From: Isoetes taiwanensis
Lineage: Eukaryota > Streptophyta > Lycopodiopsida > Isoetales > Isoetaceae
Reading direction: 5' to 3'
NCBI GenBank assembly: GCA_021234155.1
Contig: JAJEKV010000027.1
Location: forward strand, 4,958,623 to 5,022,622
Length of the DNA: 64,000 nt
The notes below the pieces were generated by a model. It ran no database searches, had not been told where the DNA came from, and saw only the letters and a program-made list of their open reading frames with translations. Each line of letters opens with the position of its first letter. The stretch's first letter is position 1. The translations under genes were made by a program, and so were the position numbers. Of the stretch, positions 47,661 through 58,307 are shown piece by piece.

Positions 47661-47684
<24 letters not shown>
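47654..47684. repeat. A31 tract
   Basis: Thirty-one consecutive A on the plus strand, followed at once by CGTTCCAG, the right target duplication of the L1 at 36296. Most simply this is the far part of the L1 poly(A) tail, with the Penelope-like element inserted inside it. Confidence 0.85.
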
Positions 47685-47685
<1 letters not shown>

Positions 47686-48565
47686 GTTCCAGCTGGGTTA
47701 GCATATCCTATTTCTAGTAGAGTGATTCTACAACCCTTCTAAGCATGAACCCTAATCAATGAACTGACAATAAGTTAGATGCATATGATTAGGATTAATT
47801 GATCTTATGTTATTTCTCAAGTTACGGATGGCGTGAGATATTATTTAATCATTGATGCATCTCTTGTGTATGAGGGAAGGGGGATAATGACCTAGAAGCC
47901 ATTAGTAGATGATGCTCCTAGTTAGACCCAAAAATTACCAATTATATGCGGTCTATGCATAAGAGCCCACCTGGCTATGAAAGCTCTGTTGTGATTGAGC
48001 ACCAAACAATGGGGGAATGGAAATATGAATGTAGGGCCCTGCTGAGTGTGGCTATTGAGGTTCTTATAGTGGGCTAGGCCTATAGCGTCACCCTGTGTGG
48101 GCAGGGTATGTGTCTGACACCATCGGGATTGCAAGTGTCGTCCTGACTCCATGAGTTGCAGGTGATGTCCTGACTCATGCTTTGGGAGGTTAAAGTCGTG
48201 TATGAACGTGTGTCGCCACGATCCTCTAGCAGCCCATGGATTCATTCTGTCAGGGAAAAGGACTTGTCTTTTGTTGCCTCATCGAACTGGGAAGATGTAA
48301 CTCAGAGAAGTTCCATTGGGTGATTCTATGAGATTGCATCTCCGAGAGACTACAATCATGGCATAGCCTCTTTTAGCTATCTGCAAAGTATGCATAGGAG
48401 GGGTGGATAGAGTGGTCAACCCCAGCCATTGTCCTTGTCTATGCCAACCAAAGCCATTGCCACGACTCTATTTGCATTTATCTGGAGGCCCTAGTCGTCA
48501 ATCAACTCCCCATTGAGTCTGAGCACAGCCTTAGGAGCCATGATATATGTAGTTAGCATTTATTC

Positions 48566-48665
48566 GATGTTATGTTATGTTATGTTATGTTATGTTATAT
48601 TATGTTATGTTATGTTATGTTATGGATGGACTAGTGCTACCCTTCCTTCCTTCCTTCCTTCCTTC
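48566..48665. repeat. TTATG and CCTT microsatellites
   Basis: A pentanucleotide TTATG array at 48566-48624 with one variant unit, then a CCTT run at 48649-48665. Confidence 0.95.
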
Positions 48666-49076
48666 GAGGTAGTATCTTTGATTGCTATATGATGTTAAAG
48701 CTTATAGTTTTGCTTTTGCTGATGTAGGAGCTCCTAGAGGAAGGGACGAGATGACACCTCCGTGTCCTCTACTCGTCTACCCGACCATCCCATGCACGAG
48801 CCAGATAGAGGGCCCATACGACAATGTGACTGTTGGATGAGGGAATTTCTATGGTTTATAAGGTGGGATGCCGTATATGATAAAGGAGCATCACATAAAA
48901 GCTCCTCCTCCTCCTCCTCCTCCTCCAATCTTACTAAAAGTTACGGGTATGTTAGTAGCTAGGGTGAATATCTTGTTATCTTTCCTTCCAATTATGGTGA
49001 GATCTCTTGTTTATAAACCTGTTGTGTTTATATACATGATATGATCAATATCAAGGAAACACATGATATGATGAAT

Positions 49077-49568
49077 ATAAAACTTCCCTTTCTTAAGTGA
49101 AAGGAAACAAAACAAACATAGATATGAATGCTTGAACTAAAACCCAAATGACTTCAAGTCCAATAGTGATAACACTCCAACTTGTCCACGTTGGCCAGAT
49201 CCTGCAGCAAAAACGCACACCACTGGGCTCCTTTTTGCTAGAGGTTTAACATACAATATTTCCTTGCAGACTGACTTTCCATTCAACTTGGCAAAGTCTT
49301 ATAGCGAACTGGACATCACTGAGCTCCCGATGCTGGAGTCCCTGCATTCCATATCTCCTTGCAAAAATTGACTTCCCACAGGCAACATGCCACACTTTTC
49401 ATCAAAAGGTGTACAATTTGATTTTTTTTTTTTAAAGTGCCACAAAATGCCAAGGCTGCAACGGAATATCCTACAAAATCATTTTTCGGCCACCCGGAAT
49501 ATTCCTCTGCCTGGAAAGAAGATTCTCTTCACTTCCCTGTATTTCTTTGAATGTTCCTCTTGCATCCA
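49077..49568 (+). mobile_element. Crypton-like element, 5' fragment A
   Basis: Shares AAGTGAAAGGAAACAAA, CCACGTTGGCCAGATC, ATACAATATTTCCTTGCAGA and ATGCCAAGGCTGCAACG with the copies at 53024, 58308 and 62240. It ends in the CCCTGTATTTCTTTGAATGTT block also seen at 58765-58785 and then diverges. The recombinase core is absent. Open frames shift repeatedly, so it is non-coding now. Confidence 0.7.
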
Positions 49569-49910
49569 ATACCCTGCCTCCCCCATGCACGGCACGACGG
49601 TCGTTTCTCTCTTGATTAGGAGCTGCCCAACTATGAAGGCTCAGATCCATCGTGCCGGCAATCAAACCCGAGTGGCCTGATCGCTTAATACTTGGGCATC
49701 AGATATACGTACATTCTAGGCATTGTAGGATACAGATCTCATGGCCATGATGCGGGAAAACATCCTCTCCCTATGCCAAAGAAATGTTGGTTCATGATTA
49801 GATAAAATAGGTTGAAAAGGGGTTGGACTCTTAAAACCACAACATATTATTCAGACTATCGTGATGTATTACTTGCAGGTCAATAGAAGAAAATAGCATG
49901 AACGGGGAGT

Positions 49911-49984
49911 GCATCAAATGAAGAATAAGAGTCCATATAATTATATTGGACTATATGACTCTTAATCATGTGTTAATTTGATGT
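49911..49984. repeat. Hairpin repeat, copy 3
   Basis: GCATCAAAT at 49911-49919 pairs with ATTTGATGT at 49976-49984; same sequence as copy 2 through the segmental duplication. Confidence 0.7.
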
Positions 49985-51897
49985 ATGAACTTGTTGAGGC
50001 TATATATTTTTGTATATAAGCTTGTATATAGCCTTCAGTCAAATATAGCAATATATCAGAAACTCATTACTATAATAACTTCTTAAACTTTTACTTATAA
50101 ATATTTATTCATGAAGTTATGCATGTTCCTAATCCCTTAACACAATGGTGAGAGGACAACGTTATGCTTGTGGGGGATTGGGGGGGAAGGAGGGATGGGA
50201 GAATGTCATGTTCCCCTAGAGTACGTGGTATAAATATGTATACTCTATGGCCACGTCACTATAGAAGTCTATCAAGATAGGCCATATGGATCATAGGGAA
50301 GGCAAGCTATTCTTATCGCTTAGCCATTTTAAGGCATGAAAGATTATTTTCCAGATGGACTCACTGGATAGGTGCCATGCCGTATTGATGCATTCTAGTA
50401 GTGCCAAATGTGCCAAATTTGTGAATCCTAACCTGTTTAAGGCCAACCCTAGACGAGACTCACTTTGCACTATTCTTTGCTAACAATCTCAAATCGCTCT
50501 CACAGCTCCGATTTCAAGGATCGTCTTTGATAACACAGCTCCATTAGCTTAAACTGCGCCTACTCCAAACTACCTGCAAGAGATGGAGATTCCAAGAGCC
50601 GGAGGCAGCAACTTAGGAGTAGGTATTCCGAGTAGAAAAGTAGATACTTCATCTGGGAGTTAGCATTCCAGCTGGGTTAGCATGTCCTATTTCTAGTAGA
50701 GCGATTCTACAACCCTATATTCTAAGCATGAACCCTAATCAATGAACCCATAATAAGCTAGATGCACATGATTAGGTTAGTTGATCTTATGTTATTTCTC
50801 AAGGTACGGATGACGTGAGATATTATTTAATCATTGGTGCATCTCTTGTGTATGAGGGAAGGGGGATAATGACCTAGAAGCCATTAATAGATGATGCTCC
50901 TAGTTAGACCCAAAAATTACCAATTATATGCGGTCTATGCATAAGAGCCCACCTGGCTATGAAAGCTATGTTGTGATTGAATACCAAACAATGGGGGCAA
51001 TGGAAATGTGAATGTAGGCCCTGCTGAGTGTGGCTACTAAGGTTCTTATAGTGGGCTAGGCCTATAGTCGGTCATCCTGTGTGGGCAGGGTATGTGTCTG
51101 ACACCATTGGGATTGCAAGTGTCGTCCTGACTCCATGAGTTGCAAGTGATGTCCTGACTCATGCTTTGGGAGGTTAAAGTCGAGTATGGACATGTGTCGC
51201 CACGATCCTCTAGCATCCCATAGATTCATTGTGTCAGGGAAAAGGACTTGTCTTTTGCTGCCTCATCGAACTGGGAAGATGTAACTCGGAGAAGTTCCAT
51301 TGGGTGATTTTATGAGATTGCATCTCTGAGAGACTACAATCATGGCATAGCCTCTTTTAGGCCTATCTGCAAAGTATGCACAGGAGGGGTGGATAGAGTG
51401 GTCAATCCCAGCCATTGTCCTTGTCTATGCCAACCAAAGCTATTGCCATGACTCTATCTGCATTTATCTGGAGGCCCTAGTCATCAGTCAACTCCCCATT
51501 GAGTCCGAGCATAGGCTAGGAGCCATGATATATGTAGTTATTTGTTGTTGTTATGTTATGTTATGTTATGTTATGTTACATTATGTTATGTGATGGATGG
51601 ACTAGTGCTACCCTTCGAGGTAGTATCTTTGTTTGTTATAAGATGTTAAAGCTTATAGTTTTGCTTTCGCTGATGTAGGAGCCCCTAGAGGAAGGGACGA
51701 GATGACACCTCCGTGTCCTTTACTCGTCTACCCGACCATCCCATGCACGAGCAGATAGGGCCCGTACAACAATGTGACTGTTGGATGAGGGAAGTTCTAT
51801 GGTTTATACGGTGGGCTGCCGTATATGATAAAGGAGCATCACATAAAAGCTCCTCCTCCTCCTCCTCCTCCTCCTCCTCCAATCTTACTAAAAGTTA

Positions 51898-52888
51898 AGT
51901 GCTAGGTAACCGGCCGGATCTAGGGGTTTCCGGTCGCTGCCGCCTACCGGTTTATCGAACTGGAAACCCTGAGATCCGGTCGGCTACCCAGCGTGAACCG
52001 ATGGTTTGTAGAAATTCTGTGCTTGTTTCTGGCGTATTGGACATTGGCAATTCTCTTGTTAGCTTCTGAATCAACGGACTGAGCTACACTTTTTCTGTAA
52101 ATATTTGAGGGCAAATCATTTATGAAATCACAGAAGCCCAATACTCAAAAAATACTTAATTTCTAGTATGTTCCATTTGATATGTGTTTGACTCTTTTGA
52201 TTTGATCCAAATTTTGAGCAAGAAGATAAGTCCTGGCCCCTTTAAGCAAGAATCTTTGAGCAAGGAGATAAGTCCCAGACCTGTTTCTACTGTCAGATCT
52301 CAGATTCTTGCTGCGACCCTGTTTCTACCGCCCTTGATGCTCCGCCAAATCTGAAGAACAGAGGCTCAAGAACGGGGCTAAAAAACCGCCCTTGTTTTGC
52401 TACTTGAAGCTCCTCCGTTCCTGTTTCGTTGCTTGATGCATTGAAGCTTTGTCGGATCTGCAAGTTGTTTATACCGCTCTTGATGCTTCGTCGGATCAAA
52501 AACACAATAAAAAACAGGGTCTCAAAAACAAGATCTGAAGAACAGGGTCTCACTACATGAAGAACAGGATCTGAAGAACAGGGTTTCGCTACATGAACTT
52601 TCTTGTTTTGCTCTGCCGGATCTTCCTTATTTCTGCCGGATCTTCCTTATTTGGCTACTTGATCTTCCGTATTTCACTCTGCCAGATCTGCAAGTGATAA
52701 TTCCGGATCTGCAAGCAAACACAAGCGCAAGGCTACTCTGCCAGTGCCGACCGACTGTAAAGACACACGCAGCGTCACCAGAATCTGTCGGGCGGTGCTA
52801 TAAGCGGCGCCACCAGAATCGCATAAATCCAAAAATACCTAAAGTAAAGAAACATGGATTATTCGAGGAATTTCTACAAACCGGCGGT
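51898..52888. mobile_element. 991-bp insertion with TTA duplication and foldback end
   Basis: Unit A reads AAAGTTACGGG without a break, while in unit B the TTA (51895-51897) is followed by 991 bp and then TTA (52889-52891) and CGGG. Near its start is a foldback of about 30-bp arms (GTAACCGGCCGGATCT near 51906 and the inverse of GATCCGGTCGGCTAC near 51988). A 22-bp inverted match joins 51997-52018 and 52867-52888 (GGTTTGTAGAAATTC core). A TTA target duplication fits PIF/Harbinger-like or other small DNA elements. No transposase; the interior has repeated TCTGAAGAACAGG and CCGGATCT words. Confidence 0.7.
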
Positions 52889-53023
52889 TTACGGGTATGT
52901 TAGTAGCTAGGGTGAATATACTGTTATCTTTCCTTCTAATTATGGTGAGATCTTTTGTTTATAAACCTGTTGCGTTTATATACATGATAAGATCAATATT
53001 AAGGAAACACATGATATGCTGAA

Positions 53024-55433
53024 TATAAAACTTGCCTTTCTTAAGTGAAAGGAAACAAAGACAAACATAGATATGAATGCCTGAACTCAAACCCAAATGA
53101 CTTCAAGTTTGCTAGTAACAACACTCCAACTTGTCCACGTTGGCCAGATCTTGCAGCAAAAATGCACACAAGTGAGCTCCTCACTGCTAGAGGTTTAACA
53201 TACAATATTTCCTTGCATATTGCATTCAACTTGGCAAAGTCTTATAAGCGAACTGGACATCAGTGAGCTTCCGATGCTGGAGCCCCCCCATTCCATATCC
53301 CCTTGCAAAAATTGACTTCCCACAGGCAACATGCCACACTTTTCATCAAAAGGTGTACAATTTGATTTATTTTGAAAGTGCCACAAAATGCCAAGGCTGC
53401 AACGAAATATTCTACATAATCATTCTTCGGCCACACGGAATATTTTGGCAGAACTTTGTGATGGCGAAGTAAGTGAGGATGAAGACACTCCTCAAGACGA
53501 TTGGGTTATGCTTGACGAAGACATGCTGTCTGATGCTCTATCTGGTGGGCGCAAACGTTTAAAGGGTGCGAATAACTGAGCTAGAAGCAGATTTGATGAG
53601 TGAAGGAAGGCATTTAATCATGATGTTTCTGTCCCGCTTGGAAAGATTCCAATGCGCAGGTTGAATGAGCTGCTGACGTGATTCATATTGCAGGTATTTT
53701 TTTTAGGTGATATAAGTTGTATTCTGTTATTTAATGTGCAAAATACTAATATGTTGTTTTATTTGCAAGTAAAGAAGAAAAATAAGAAGCTTTATCCGCC
53801 AGCGACGTAAGTCTTTATTACGTATTTTTTATTGTTTATTATGCATGTATTTTTTTTCCTTTTTTTTGTTGCAAATTTTTATGTGTTATTTCTGTTTTAG
53901 GTTAAGTTGCTTGCATCGTGGAATTGGTAGAATAGTGAGAAGAGAGAGGGAGAGAATTCAAGCAGAAACAAGGATACGCGAGATACCATTTGAGATTTTG
54001 CATGATGCAATTTTTAACACCAGCCGTGAGGCTTTTATTTGTGCTGTTAAAAAGACAAGGGAGGAGGAAAACTATGATAGGCCCAGGAATAAGGCTCCAG
54101 CAATATCCTTCTCTGAATAACGCGAGATCTTGGCTGATATAGATCATCAAGTGACTCATCCATCAGGGTGCATCAAACGTTTAGCATATTATATGCTTAC
54201 AAGGTTTGGGATTAGGGGAGCAAAGGAGTTGCACGTTGTCTTAGATTGTGATGTTTGCTTAGACACTGATATGGGTCGTGAAATCATTAAGTATGGAGAG
54301 AGAGTAAGTAAGAACCATCAGCCAGGCTGTTCCAAATTTGATAAGAGGCACTTCCGGAAACCTGTTTGGACACATGAGTCTGATTTTATTTTCACCTACA
54401 AGCAATATGTCCGCCACTTACCTGCAAAGGAGCAGGATTCGAAGGCGAGGCCATTATTTCTTCAACCAATTCTGCGTCCTAGAGAAAATGTAAGTGATTT
54501 ATTATGTAAGTTCTTTTTATTTATGATATTATTTTAACTGTTTGTCTTTCTTTAGATCTGGTATGCTGTTACACCTGTCAGAATGAACAACATATCCAAA
54601 TGGTTGAAAGTCATGGCCACCGTCATTTGTCATGAGACACACATCTGTAATAAGAGGGGTCGTGTATCTTTGATTTCTTGTTTGTCAGCTGCAAATGTTC
54701 CAATGGAGGTCGAAATGAGCATTACGGGCCATAAGAATCGACAAGTAATTATTTCAATTCGATTTTCTGTTTTTCTTGTTTGTTGTTAGGGTTCTTATTA
54801 GGTTTTTCTTGCAGGTATGATCGTAACCTTGATTTGAAGGTGGATGCATGTATGGATATGATGTCAAAGCCAGTTAACGGCAATGGCACAACAAGATCTT
54901 TCACAAATGTGCTTTTTGGTAATTATACTGGAGTTTACATTTGTTTGAGACTTTAAATTATGGTATTTATTCTATCAAATTGATTCTAGTATTCTATTAT
55001 AATGTTATTTATTCTGTTATTATAGTATTTATTCTGTCAAATCGATTCTAGTATTCTGTTACGGTATGTTATAATGCTTAGATTTGTTTATTGTTGTTTA
55101 GTCTGTCATAATGAATTCTGCTATTCGCATATGAGGTTTCCAAAAATCAACTTGTTGGCAGTGGTTCTAGAGTTGTAGTTGGCGAGTTGGAGAAGAATGT
55201 AGCTGTACAGGGATCGTCTTCAAGAGTTTTGCGAGCTGCAGACATGGTGAAAGAAGAAAATACCTTACCTGTATCTGGGGTTCTGAAGTCAGATGGTCAC
55301 TCAGGTCAAGCTTTCTGTTGTTGATAGTTCAGGTCAGATCGTCAGTGGCGATGGTGCTAAAGTTTATTGTGAGCTGGTCGAGGATGAATATGACGAGGAT
55401 TTTTATAAGCAGCTTTAATATGTAGCATAATAA
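53024..55433 (+). pseudogene. Crypton-type tyrosine recombinase gene, decayed full-length copy
   Basis: Exons by eye: about 53457-53693 (acidic stretch SEDEDTPQDDW, later LNELL), about 53770-53806 (KKLYPPAT), 53901-54489, 54556-54744, 54815-54918 and about 55134-55418. The 66-bp intron 54490-54555 is GT-AG, phase 0. Recombinase residues visible: box I FGIRGAKEL (near 54210), NKRGR where family members usually have His before the Arg, ITGHKN (near 54721-54738) and YDRN (from 54816) with the presumed nucleophilic Tyr. This matches Crypton / DUF3504-type tyrosine recombinases, which move circular DNA without terminal repeats. Lesions: three TGA in exon 1, TAA at 54118-54120, altered acceptors before 53770 and 55134, and a frame problem at the exon 4/5 junction. 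Dead copy. Confidence 0.75.
54490..54555 (+). other. 66-bp spliceosomal intron in recombinase gene
   Basis: AAT|GTAAGTGATT ... TTTCTTTAG|ATC. Removing it joins two open frames in phase 0, which strongly supports the gene model and a eukaryotic nuclear origin. Confidence 0.8.
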
Positions 55434-55718
55434 CAGGGGGTTTCTTTTGTATTTTTATACTATTTTTCCTAAGGTTTTTATATGATTTCATGAATGTATT
55501 TGATGAGGCATACTAATTAGTATATCTAGAGTGCACATACGTTTGAACTAATTTTAATGCCCATATCCAATGGTTTAGACAAATATATCATATATTTCGT
55601 TATTATATTGTATTTTTATTATTGTATCAGATTTTGCCCTACATGCAAGGCTCGAGATAACCCATTTTAGGGTTATCTGTTGGGAACTTATTGATCTTCT
55701 TCAGCATCACGCAGGTAG
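55434..55718. other. Spacer after the recombinase tail
   Basis: AT-rich, with ATGTATTT and TATATCA words; nothing coding is seen. The Crypton-like 3' end lies somewhere in it but is not marked by any repeat. Confidence 0.4.
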
Positions 55719-56009
55719 ACAGGCCGGCCTCAGGATCAACATTCAAGCATCCAGATTGTCTCCAGCATCCAGCATCCAGACTTAAGCAGTGGCAGCAGGA
55801 CTGCACCAGCACAAGTGCCTGAATACAGGGATCTCCATCCCGCCCAATACACAAACCATGCCGGCTCCTTCTTGGCATCAGATCGAAATTTAGCACAAGG
55901 GCTTTTCGGCCAGCAGCAGATAGGAAATAATTTAGTTCAGGTCGGATTCACAGGCCCTTTTGGTTACTTTGATTCAAGCATGGAGTTCTTTGTTCATAGG
56001 GGGGTTTAG
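55719..56009 (+). CDS. Possible terminal exon of an unknown gene
   Basis: A 96-codon open frame begins immediately after TAG, which is also a potential splice acceptor (CGCAGGTAG), and ends at TAG 56007-56009. The product is Gln/Ser-rich at first, then LHPAQYTNHAGSF, LFGQQQIGNN and a FTGPFGYFDSS end. There is no ATG at the start, so an upstream exon is needed. Composition is more protein-like and GC-richer than its surroundings. I do not recognise the family; it may also be a captured exon in a repeat. Confidence 0.35.
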   Translation, partial: TGRPQDQHSSIQIVSSIQHPDLSSGSRTAPAQVPEYRDLHPAQYTNHAGSFLASDRNLAQGLFGQQQIGNNLVQVGFTGPFGYFDSSMEFFVHRGV

Positions 56010-57717
56010 GGCATCGGATCTTTTTCCTTGGAACTTTTCCGTTGAACTTCTTTGAAAGGAAAGATCATGATCAGGGTGGATGTGGTATAAACGAGAGCAC
56101 AACGCATGTATGCTTTTGTTTTGCTAGCTTTGCAATTTTGAGTAGAACAGGAAGAAGCCGTGAATATAACACACCGGCACCGCGGGGGTCACAAATGGCG
56201 GGTCAAAAATAGAATCAACAATTGCGAATCAGTATTCGCCAACATTCAATGAGTAGCACAAGACAAAAGAAAGGCCTAGGAATCTTTGCCTCTTGTTTTT
56301 AATTTGAGCCCCCAGATCGATGGGCCAGGTCTAGGGCCACCGTTTTTTGGATCAGACACTACTATTGCAAAGAAAGAGCTCAGCCCTTTTTACGATGGGG
56401 GCGATGGATTTTCCCATATTTTCAACCTAATTAGCCTTGGTTTTATCCTGAATTAGCTGGTTTTATCCTTGCCAAAGACACCGAGTAGTTTTGGAGCGAT
56501 GGATTTCCTCACCCTAATTGAAAGGAAAGGTTAGCTATTTGGTTTACGTTCGCTTATTCCAAAGCAAATTGAGACTTGTGAAGCATGCATTTTCCGGTGA
56601 TTTTTAACTATAATGGGTAAACGAAAGAGTACATCTTATTGTGTCAATTTAAAGTGCCCAAAGTGTGAATTATTGTGTGAATTTATTGTGTGAATCGATT
56701 ACGTGACTGCATAGGTGAATCAACATGGCCCATTCTAAAGTGCGCTTCATTGGACTTGGTGCAATGGTGCCTAATCCACCTTTGTTATTGCAAACGTTTG
56801 TCTTCAATTCTTGGGAGCTTGTCTTCAATTCTTGGAGCTTGAAAAAGTTTGTTTGTTTAAGTAACTGGGACTTGACTTCGCTCTTCTGCTATCATCATCA
56901 GGTGTTGTAGCACAGACTGGCTATGCTTCTCCTGATCAAATGCACACCATGCTTCTCCTAATCAAATGCACAAGGCCAGAGATTCAAGCTCTTCAAGCGG
57001 CAAATCCTCTTCTGCAAATGGCAGTCAGCAACAAACCAGGTTAGGAAGCGGAAGCTTTTGCAGGTTGTGCAACACAAGAGCAAGCTCTGAAACATATTTG
57101 AAGAAATTTAGGTAGTCGAAGTAGTGGCGGCAAAGCAGGATGTTTTCATATGGCAAGCTATTGCACACAATTACTTTGCAAGTGCTTTGGTAAAACCTTA
57201 AGTTCTGATTCTTCTGTTGCCACTATTACATATGGTGGTATGAAATTGTAGATCATTCAGGCACCTATGGTGGACCTATGGTGGACACCTAGACCGATGT
57301 TATTGTCATGCTGAAGGTAAGATTTGTGTGTTTCACCATTTTTGAGATCTCTTAATATTGTTATTCATTTCTTTTATTTCATTGTTCACACATTGTTTGG
57401 CAGGAATTCAACCAATATTTGCGTGGCTTATAATTCTTTAACTCTATTAGAATGTGAAAGCTGAGAACTGTTGTATTGACAATCAGATAAAACATTGGCA
57501 CATTTATTGCTTTGGAACAAGCTACAAAAGTTTCTCATGAGGAAACAAGTTTGAGAGGTTATTGTGCTGCATTGTTGCTTTATTAGACACATTGAAATGG
57601 TGTATTCTCAAGTTTAATATAATTGTTCAAGTGCATAGTTTACAAATATGTTTAGTTTGGAGACTCCACTAGTATACTAAATTAATATGGATCTCCTCGG
57701 ACGTGCTAACAAGCTAG
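56010..57717. other. Spacer with one doubtful ORF
   Basis: A 61-codon frame at 56725-56910 starts MAHSKVRFIGLGAMV, which recalls the N-terminal nucleotide-binding motif of 3-hydroxyisobutyrate dehydrogenase-type proteins, but the last Gly is Val and nothing after it continues the fold, so no gene is called. A run of GCTTCTCCTRATCAAATGCACA is repeated twice at about 56924-56974. Confidence 0.4.
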
Positions 57718-57795
57718 AAGGAAATAATTTCTCAAGTGCATATTATCAGTGTAGTAACCAATACACATAAAGTTTATCTATGTTTGCTTTAGTTA

Positions 57796-57810
57796 GGGCC
57801 CGAAGGGCCC
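57796..57810. repeat. GC-rich hairpin in left arm
   Basis: GGGCCCGAAGGGCCC, a 6-bp perfect GC stem with a 3-base loop, in AT-rich sequence. The exact inverse occurs at 60029-60043. Confidence 0.9.
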
Positions 57811-58307
57811 AAATTTTTTTTCAATATAATAAACACACAACCATTAATATTATTGACACAAACCATTGCATCCAATGCATTTAAATTAAAATCCCCCTGA
57901 AACCCCCTTTGGTTTGGGTGCATATTCACACGGGGGGGTTACGTAGGGCAGCGAGAGCTCCTAAAAATTTATAATACTTGTACAAAATTAACACCATTAA
58001 GTACATTCTCTCAAACCTTATAGTATTTTGTAAACCTTAATATACAGTATACAAAAACTTATACATTCATACCCCACAAACGAGGATCGCTATGTACGGT
58101 CCAGATCTTGGAATAAAGGGCAAATAATATGGCAGATAATTGTAATGTTTAAGCTGTGCAGATACTAGTGTGTAACAATTTATGTGCAAAAATTTATGTT
58201 CAATAAATATGTTTAAAGTGGTGCAAAATAATGCTAGTATGTAAAATTCTGTGTCTTAATTTAGACAGAATATTGCAGTAATCCCAGGCTATTGTTAATT
58301 ACGATGA

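Larger units (their letters stand above)
47685..49688 (+). repeat. Tandem segmental duplication, unit A (right part)
   Basis: Matches 50664-51897 plus 52892-53440 of unit B. It includes a (TGTTA)n microsatellite at about 48566-48624, a CCTT run at 48649-48665, a CTC run at 48902-48926 and a Crypton-like fragment at 49077-49568. The TTATG run also occurs in unit B (51547-51592) and the CTC run at 51851-51881. The CCTT run is absent from unit B. Short frames through these repeats are not genes. Confidence 0.85.
49689..53023 (+). repeat. Tandem segmental duplication, unit B
   Basis: Starts where unit A ends and repeats the 35338-36295 plus 47685-49076 sequence without the L1/Penelope insertion. 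It carries its own 991-bp insertion at 51898-52888 and continues into the longest Crypton-like copy. It contains hairpin copy 3 (49911-49984) and microsatellites at 51547-51592 and 51851-51881. No gene is supported outside the Crypton part. Confidence 0.85.

Noticed and set aside
48734-48962. Glu-rich and Ser-rich ORFs on opposite strands (also 51685-51898)
   Set aside because: They are translations of the CTC/GAG microsatellite inside the segmental duplication.
56725-56910. ORF starting VRFIGLGAM, like a 3-hydroxyisobutyrate dehydrogenase N-terminus
   Set aside because: The motif is short, its final Gly is Val, and the fold does not continue; no downstream exon was found.
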